DNA from: Anaerolineae bacterium
GTDB lineage: Bacteria; Chloroflexota; Anaerolineae; Promineifilales; Promineifilaceae
Reading direction: 5' to 3'
Length of the DNA stretch: 10,367 nt
NCBI GenBank assembly: GCA_014879345.1
Contig: JACSSI010000110.1
Span: 1-10,367 of the forward strand
The notes under the pieces were generated by a model, which searched no databases, had not been told where the DNA came from, and was given only the letters and a program-made list of their open reading frames with translations. Positions 6,967 to 10,367 of the stretch are shown piece by piece. Numbering within the stretch: position 1 is the first letter of the stretch; each line of letters opens with the position of its first letter. The position numbers were made by a program, and so were the translations under genes.

Positions 6967-6983
6967 AATAATTTATATTCATG
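6967..6983 (-). promoter_or_regulatory. Candidate ARG-box-like operator upstream of argF
   Basis: On the minus strand the site reads CATGAATATAAATTATT. The left half TGAAT and the AT-rich spacer fit the known ArgR consensus (TGAAT-W4-ATTCA), but the right half ATTAT matches only in ATT. It sits 21-37 bases before the argF ATG, a sensible place for repression, and overlaps a TATAAA that could act as a -10. Confidence 0.2.
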
Positions 6984-7081
6984 CTCGTAGTGACTGTTTC
7001 AGTGGGTACTACGAACCAAATGACTTAAAAGATAGGGCTATTGGGGAAAAAGACGTCGATGCTACAACAAATGAAAATCAC

Positions 7082-7124
7082 AACCTCCGGGAAGCCTCAT
7101 AATCCTCCCGGAGGTTTCTTTATT
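7082..7124 (+). terminator. Hairpin with T-rich tail in the argF/lipid-kinase gap
   Basis: Arms aacctccggga (7082-7092) and tcccggaggtt (7106-7116) are a perfect 11-base stem with a 13-base loop, followed on the plus strand by TTTCTTTATT. On the minus strand the tail is less T-rich, so this looks plus-oriented although no plus gene ends here. It could still act on the minus-strand lipid kinase that stops at 7160. Confidence 0.45.
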
Positions 7125-7126
7125 CT

Positions 7127-7149
7127 CCGCACCTCTGCGGTTTTATTTT
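7127..7149 (+). terminator. Second hairpin with T-rich tail, tandem to the first
   Basis: CCGCA (7127-7131), a CCTC loop and TGCGG (7136-7140) are followed directly by TTTTATTTT. The form is that of a small intrinsic terminator read on the plus strand. It lies 11 bases beyond the end of the lipid-kinase stop codon. Confidence 0.4.
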
Positions 7150-7159
7150 CAGAGGAATT

Positions 7160-8053
7160 TCAGGGTACAACAACTTTTAGCCCACCAGGTACAACTTGCA
7201 TGGAAATGGGTGTGCGGCCCGTATACTCCCCGTCTGTCCACACCGGCTGATCTGGATCAGTGTCGATAGAAATTTCTTTGCCCTGCATAATAAAACTGTT
7301 CGCGGTTTTGGTATCGAGATGTACAACGCGCTCCCCAGCCGCAACCAACGATTTAATGCTTTTGTTATCTAAAATAAAGAGTTCTAACAAGCCATCATCT
7401 GGCTTGGAAACTTTTCCGGTAACAGAAATGCCCGTACCAGCTTTGGCAGCGTTTACCACATACACTTTGCTTGCCAAAAATTCTTGCGCTTCGCCATCGA
7501 TGACAACGTGATATTTGAATTCCTTCTGTTTTTTTTCGCGGGAACGATGGTAGGCGTTGATAGCATAGGCAAAAGTGCCATATTTGTCTTTGTCTTCGCG
7601 GCTGGTTTGTTCTTCCGGCTCAATGCCTACGTATAGACGCTGGACAAAATAGTTGTCGCCCATTTTTACAACGTCAATGTTACGCAGTTGCGCCGCTGGG
7701 CTGCATAACAGTTCTACAGCCGGTTTCAATTCTTTGGGCGTACCCAACTCGGTAGCAAAGCCATTGCCTGTGCCACCAGGAAGCACACCCATAACGGCCG
7801 TTGTCCCCATTATTCCATTTGCAATCTCATGTTGTGTGCCGTCACCACCGTAACCAGCAACCAAATCGGCTCCATTCTGCGCCGCCTCTCGGGCTTGCGC
7901 CGTCGCGTCACCATACTTCTTGGTAACACTGATCGTCCATTCCACATCATCATATTGATGGAATACATCATTGAGAACGTTTAATATCGGTTCGTTTTTG
8001 CCTGAGGCGGGGTTAACCACCACATGGATTTTTTTGTATGGACTGTTAGACAT
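7160..8053 (-). CDS. Diacylglycerol/lipid kinase family protein (YegS/BmrU/DgkB type)
   Basis: 297 residues, the usual length for soluble bacterial DAGK-catalytic-domain lipid kinases. Motifs in order: VVVNPASGK at 11-19 (nucleotide-site loop), GGDGT at 69-73, LPGGTGNGFA at 91-100, DDGLLEL at 219-225 and DGE at 274-276 near the end. These kinases phosphorylate a membrane lipid such as diacylglycerol with ATP at the inner membrane face; the actual lipid here is unknown. The ATG at 8053 is supported by AAGGGGG eight bases upstream. One AACGGCCGTT copy encodes the TAV of GTTAVMGV, next to the PGGTGN loop. An HdeD-like membrane protein lies upstream on the same strand, with a 131-base gap and an inverted repeat between them, so cotranscription is uncertain. 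Confidence 0.92.
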   Translation of the reverse strand: MSNSPYKKIHVVVNPASGKNEPILNVLNDVFHQYDDVEWTISVTKKYGDATAQAREAAQNGADLVAGYGGDGTQHEIANGIMGTTAVMGVLPGGTGNGFATELGTPKELKPAVELLCSPAAQLRNIDVVKMGDNYFVQRLYVGIEPEEQTSREDKDKYGTFAYAINAYHRSREKKQKEFKYHVVIDGEAQEFLASKVYVVNAAKAGTGISVTGKVSKPDDGLLELFILDNKSIKSLVAAGERVVHLDTKTANSFIMQGKEISIDTDPDQPVWTDGEYTGRTPISMQVVPGGLKVVVP

Positions 8054-8136
8054 ATGAAATACCCCCTTCTTTTTGAATCGCCATCAACTGAAACAATGAA
8101 ATCACAACAACAACTTCATTACTTCTCAATCAATAC

Positions 8137-8172
8137 AGAACCTGACAAAACAACATAGTCTTGTCAGGTTCT
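8137..8172. repeat. Inverted repeat between lipid kinase and HdeD-like gene
   Basis: Arms agaacctgacaa (8137-8148) and ttgtcaggttct (8161-8172) are a perfect 12-base stem with a 12-base loop. It starts 12 bases past the HdeD-like stop on the minus strand. There is no T-tract on either side, so it is either a weak terminator or an RNA-stabilising or dispersed palindrome. Confidence 0.6.
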
Positions 8173-8184
8173 ATACTGCCTCAT

Positions 8185-8745
8185 TTACGAGCGCTGCCGG
8201 AAAGCTTGCACAATCATAATAATACCGCCAATAACACCCCAAAGAGCGGCTACCCAGATCATCGTCAAACCCATACCTGGCAACGTGTAGTTTCCTATCA
8301 AGATCAAACCAAAGATGATACCTACCACACCGAGAATACCAAGGCCCCAGCCGCCACCTTTAAAAGCCAGGATCAGTGCAAAAATGCCTTGCATCAAACC
8401 CCAGATACCCAAAACCAACACAAAAATCTTGGGCAGCGTCACACCTGCGGCTATCGGATACATCAAAATGTAAGCACCAGCTATGATGCTGATAACGCCC
8501 ATGATCAATTTCCACCCCCAACCGGTGTGGTCAGTGAACATGTGTACCAGATCCATAATACCGCCGATCAGCCAGTAAATACCCAGCAGAGCCACCAATA
8601 TCTGGTAGGTCTCCACCTTTGTTTTTGCCGGTGCCCACAATAAGATGGCGCCAATAAGAAGGGCAAAACTGCCCTGGAGCAGCAAAAGCCACCAGGGGCG
8701 TGCCTTTGTTGCTATTTCTGTTGCTGAACTTGATGTTGTTGTCAC
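8185..8745 (-). CDS. HdeD/DUF308-family six-helix membrane protein
   Basis: 186 residues from the GTG at 8745, preferred over an upstream TTG at 8781 because AAGGAGAA (8751-8758) lies just ahead of it. About six hydrophobic helices are visible, near residues 19-38, 46-68, 77-98, 104-126, 134-151 and 156-181, with small loops and Gly-rich repeats such as 'GGGWGLGILGVVGIIFG'. This matches the HdeD/DUF308 family, in which two-helix units repeat. The best known member is linked to acid resistance in E. coli, but the molecular role is not established and should not be transferred here. The C-terminus AFRQRS is basic and likely cytoplasmic. Confidence 0.85.
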   Translation of the reverse strand: MTTTSSSATEIATKARPWWLLLLQGSFALLIGAILLWAPAKTKVETYQILVALLGIYWLIGGIMDLVHMFTDHTGWGWKLIMGVISIIAGAYILMYPIAAGVTLPKIFVLVLGIWGLMQGIFALILAFKGGGWGLGILGVVGIIFGLILIGNYTLPGMGLTMIWVAALWGVIGGIIMIVQAFRQRS

Positions 8746-9166
8746 AATTTTTCTCCTTAAATTTATGTTAATTCGTTGCAAATGTTAACTGCTAAGGTCA
8801 TTTTATATTTCATCTACGGCGAGAACGGCCGTTAACATTTCTTCATTTGTCTACTTGTAAAAGTGGCGCCATTTGGTCAATACAGACTACAACAGCCAAA
8901 ATTAATAAATCATCAATTTCATAGAAAATTTTGTTAATCTACGAGTTGACTCAAATAAGATACCTAATGACAGCGCTGGTTAGACTTATGTCAACACTGC
9001 CATTAGGCTCCTCGAACAAAAATGTCAAACGTTAATTTTGGATGATCCCTAACTGGAGTCTGGCGAAAATTAAATTTCAGTCGAGCGTAGCAGGGGCGAT
9101 TCGCGAACCGCCCCTACCATAGAGGAAATGGAAAAACGCCAGTGTCCAGCCCCTAACTGTTTGGTG
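8746..9166. other. 421-base intergenic region rich in small palindromes, no gene seen
   Basis: No convincing open frame is present. The stretch holds the HdeD-like ribosome site, one AACGGCCGTT (8824-8833), an imperfect stem (8963-8973 with 8997-9007, one mismatch), and a MITE-like structure at 9053-9149. On the minus strand TATAAA (8802-8807) could be a -10 for the HdeD-like gene, but its -35 position falls inside the AACGGCCGTT copy and has no consensus match. The first half is AT-rich. Confidence 0.6.
9053..9149. mobile_element. Candidate MITE-like remnant with inner palindrome
   Basis: Outer arms ctggagtctggcg (9053-9065) and cgccagtgtccag (9137-9149) are inverted at 11 of 13 positions. 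Inside, aggggcg (9092-9098) and cgcccct (9109-9115) flank the palindrome ttcgcgaa with one mismatched pair. The 9-mer CCCTAACTG occurs at 9047-9055 and again at 9151-9159, like a target-site duplication, though it overlaps the left arm and is offset on the right. No transposase is present. Confidence 0.4.
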
Positions 9167-9466
9167 CTAATATCCTTCGTAACCTGGAACCCGTTTACGG
9201 CCAACACCACCACCGTAAGACACAATATCTGCAAACACCATAATGCCAATCCACAACCAGTCCCAGCCAGTCACGCCGCCGGGAGCCACAATAATATACA
9301 TAATGGTTGTCCAGGGCAGAAAGATAATGCCCAGAATCGGCCAAATCCAATAAGCAACAGGCCAATTACTGAAAGCAGCTTGCCAGCGTAGTGGTTGAAA
9401 AATCCACCAAAACGCGCCAAAAATACGGGGGCCAAGTAAAACGAGCGCTAAAAATGCACAACACAT
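9167..9466 (-). CDS. Small membrane protein, unrecognised family
   Basis: 99 residues. Three hydrophobic segments are visible near 2-22, 38-60 and 68-86, with many Trp residues and the conserved-looking stretches 'FLPWTTIMYIIVAPGGV' and 'SYGGGVGRKRVPGY' in the basic tail. I do not recognise a named function; from memory similar three-helix proteins are common in Chloroflexota and some Actinomycetota. The ATG at 9466 is well supported by AAGGAGA seven bases upstream. It lies 107 bases downstream of the P-type ATPase on the same strand, separated by a short hairpin, so it may be read from its own promoter or by readthrough. Confidence 0.8.
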   Translation of the reverse strand: MCCAFLALVLLGPRIFGAFWWIFQPLRWQAAFSNWPVAYWIWPILGIIFLPWTTIMYIIVAPGGVTGWDWLWIGIMVFADIVSYGGGVGRKRVPGYEGY

Positions 9467-9495
9467 AGTAATCTCTCCTTGAATAGAACACTTGG

Positions 9496-9515
9496 GGAAA
9501 CGGCAGCCCGTTTCC
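9496..9515. repeat. Split variant of the AACGGCCGTT palindrome
   Basis: GGAAACGG and CCGTTTCC form a perfect 8-base stem around the loop CAGC. The uninterrupted form GGAAACGGCCGTTTCC occurs at 807-822, so this copy is that 16-mer with four extra central bases. It lies between the P-type ATPase and the 99-residue protein. No T-tract follows on either strand. Confidence 0.7.
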
Positions 9516-9572
9516 AGTTAATAAAACATATGAAAATATTGAGACGATATCTGCTAATGAACCATTTGTCTC

Positions 9573-10367
9573 TTAGGCGGCTTTTGCCCGGCTGCGACGC
9601 AAGAACACCTTAATCACCTCATCAACAAGCAGCAAGCCCACAGCAAAACCGATGCATAGGAGCCACTGATTGCCTGTTAATTGTGCCAAACCAAGGAAGC
9701 GGGGGAACCCTAACTCCACCGGCACAATCATGAACAATAATGCTAACCCGTAAAGCATCAATTGGTGACGATCATGTAAGACATCCCGATTGAACGCGCT
9801 GTTGGTTTCACTGCGGCAACTGAAGGCCACAATCACGTTATACAGCGAAAAAACGACAAATCCCATGGAGGCCACCACAGCGGCTCCAGCCGGAGCATAA
9901 GCCGCTTCCAGAACTAAAGTGCCAATCGTCATGAGCAAACCGAGGAAGATAACACGTGCCCACTGCGAACGCGAAAGCACCGGTTGGCTAAGGGGGCGCG
10001 GCTTGCGTTCCATCAGCCCTGGCTGCGGCTTGTCAAAGCCCAGCGCCACCGCCACAGGCACCTGCACCAGAAAGTTGATCCACAAGACAACCGCTGGCGT
10101 AAATGGCACACCGCCAGCAATGACAAAAAATGCTGCCCCCAGATAGGAACCAATAAAAGCCACCAAAGCTGCCATCTGGAAGCGAATGTAATTGGATAAG
10201 TTATCGTAGATTGCCCGGCCAAATTCAACAGCCTTAACAATCGTAGCAAAATTATCATCCGTCAGGATCATGACGGCCGCACCCTTTGAGACTTCAGTAC
10301 CGGTGATGCCCATTGCCACGCCGATGTCCGCCTTTTTGAGGGCGGGGGCATCGTTGACACCATCACC
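9573..10367 (-). CDS. P-type cation-transporting ATPase (partial, C-terminal end)
   Basis: 264 C-terminal residues are visible; the gene begins beyond the right edge, so the GTG at 10319 is not its start. The fragment opens with the hinge motif GDGVNDAPAL, then 'GITGTEVSKGAAVMILTDDNF', the P-domain end typical of P2-like ATPases, and six hydrophobic segments corresponding to M5-M10. It would use ATP through a phospho-aspartate cycle to move a cation across the membrane. Aligned by eye to SERCA, the M5 calcium ligands Asn768 and Glu771 fall on Leu and Phe, and in M6 Thr799 and Asp800 fall on Val and Gln (WINFLVQVPVA), with only the Asn796 position kept. The cation is therefore unclear and calcium should not be assumed. 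Confidence 0.93.
   Translation of the reverse strand, partial: GDGVNDAPALKKADIGVAMGITGTEVSKGAAVMILTDDNFATIVKAVEFGRAIYDNLSNYIRFQMAALVAFIGSYLGAAFFVIAGGVPFTPAVVLWINFLVQVPVAVALGFDKPQPGLMERKPRPLSQPVLSRSQWARVIFLGLLMTIGTLVLEAAYAPAGAAVVASMGFVVFSLYNVIVAFSCRSETNSAFNRDVLHDRHQLMLYGLALLFMIVPVELGFPRFLGLAQLTGNQWLLCIGFAVGLLLVDEVIKVFLRRSRAKAA

Larger units (their letters stand above)
810..8833. repeat. Dispersed palindrome AACGGCCGTT, ten exact copies
   Basis: Copies are at 810-819, 912-921, 1784-1793, 2024-2033, 2778-2787, 3988-3997, 5583-5592, 5616-5625, 7793-7802 and 8824-8833. Nine are in coding sequence. Six are read as ACG GCC GTT (TAV), two as AAC GGC CGT (NGR) and one as CGG CCG (RP). Several extend to 14-16-base palindromes, for example at 807-822, 1781-1796 and 5581-5594. 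Confidence 0.95.

Noticed and set aside
6488..7102. 204-codon open frame on the plus strand
   Set aside because: It is mostly antisense to argF, whose motifs are unambiguous; the frame has no domain features of its own.
8746..8781. Longer HdeD-like start at TTG 8781
   Set aside because: The GTG at 8745 has AAGGAGAA just upstream, and the extra residues would be encoded across that ribosome site.
8988..8993. Minus-strand perfect TTGACA -35 in the gap before the HdeD-like gene
   Set aside because: No acceptable -10 lies 15-19 bases downstream.

Overview
The window looks like a chromosomal segment of a Chloroflexota bacterium, probably an Anaerolineae-type filament. This is inference. The supports are a surface TolB-like protein with a 'VTATPTPRPT' proline/threonine linker, a small membrane protein with an 'APGGV...SYGGG' tail of a kind I associate with that phylum, and many short dispersed palindromes and heptad repeats. 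No ribosomal marker is present, so the placement is moderate at best. No tRNA, rRNA, CRISPR array, integrase or transposase was found.

Layout. Positions 1-3413 hold two minus-strand genes, probably one operon: a TolB/PD40 beta-propeller membrane protein, and directly abutting its stop codon an M23 peptidase lipoprotein that runs off the left edge. Both products should face the outside of the membrane. From 3669 three plus-strand genes follow: ctaB (protoheme IX farnesyltransferase, heme O synthesis), a small CGLC glutaredoxin-like protein, and a PfkB-family sugar kinase. Positions 5945 to 10367 are all minus strand: argF (ornithine carbamoyltransferase), a YegS/BmrU-type lipid kinase, an HdeD/DUF308 six-helix membrane protein, a 99-residue membrane protein, and the C-terminal end of a P-type cation ATPase cut by the right edge. 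The last five are separated by gaps of roughly 100-420 bases, so they are probably separate transcription units. Overall these are housekeeping and envelope genes, not an obvious accessory island.

The unusual part is the layer of small repeats over these genes. The 10-base palindrome AACGGCCGTT occurs ten times in 10.4 kb, nine times inside coding sequence and in three codon phases. About 0.01 copies would be expected by chance at even base composition. A perfect 33-base palindrome sits in frame inside the sugar kinase and encodes KTSEV twice. Heptad arrays lie on both sides of ctaB; one fills the whole ctaB-glutaredoxin gap. The signal-peptide coding part of the lipoprotein resembles an intergenic repeat near 4955-4982. 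A roughly 97-base MITE-like structure lies at 9053-9149. Two hairpins followed by T-rich tracts on the plus strand lie in the argF/lipid-kinase gap and could end an unannotated small RNA.
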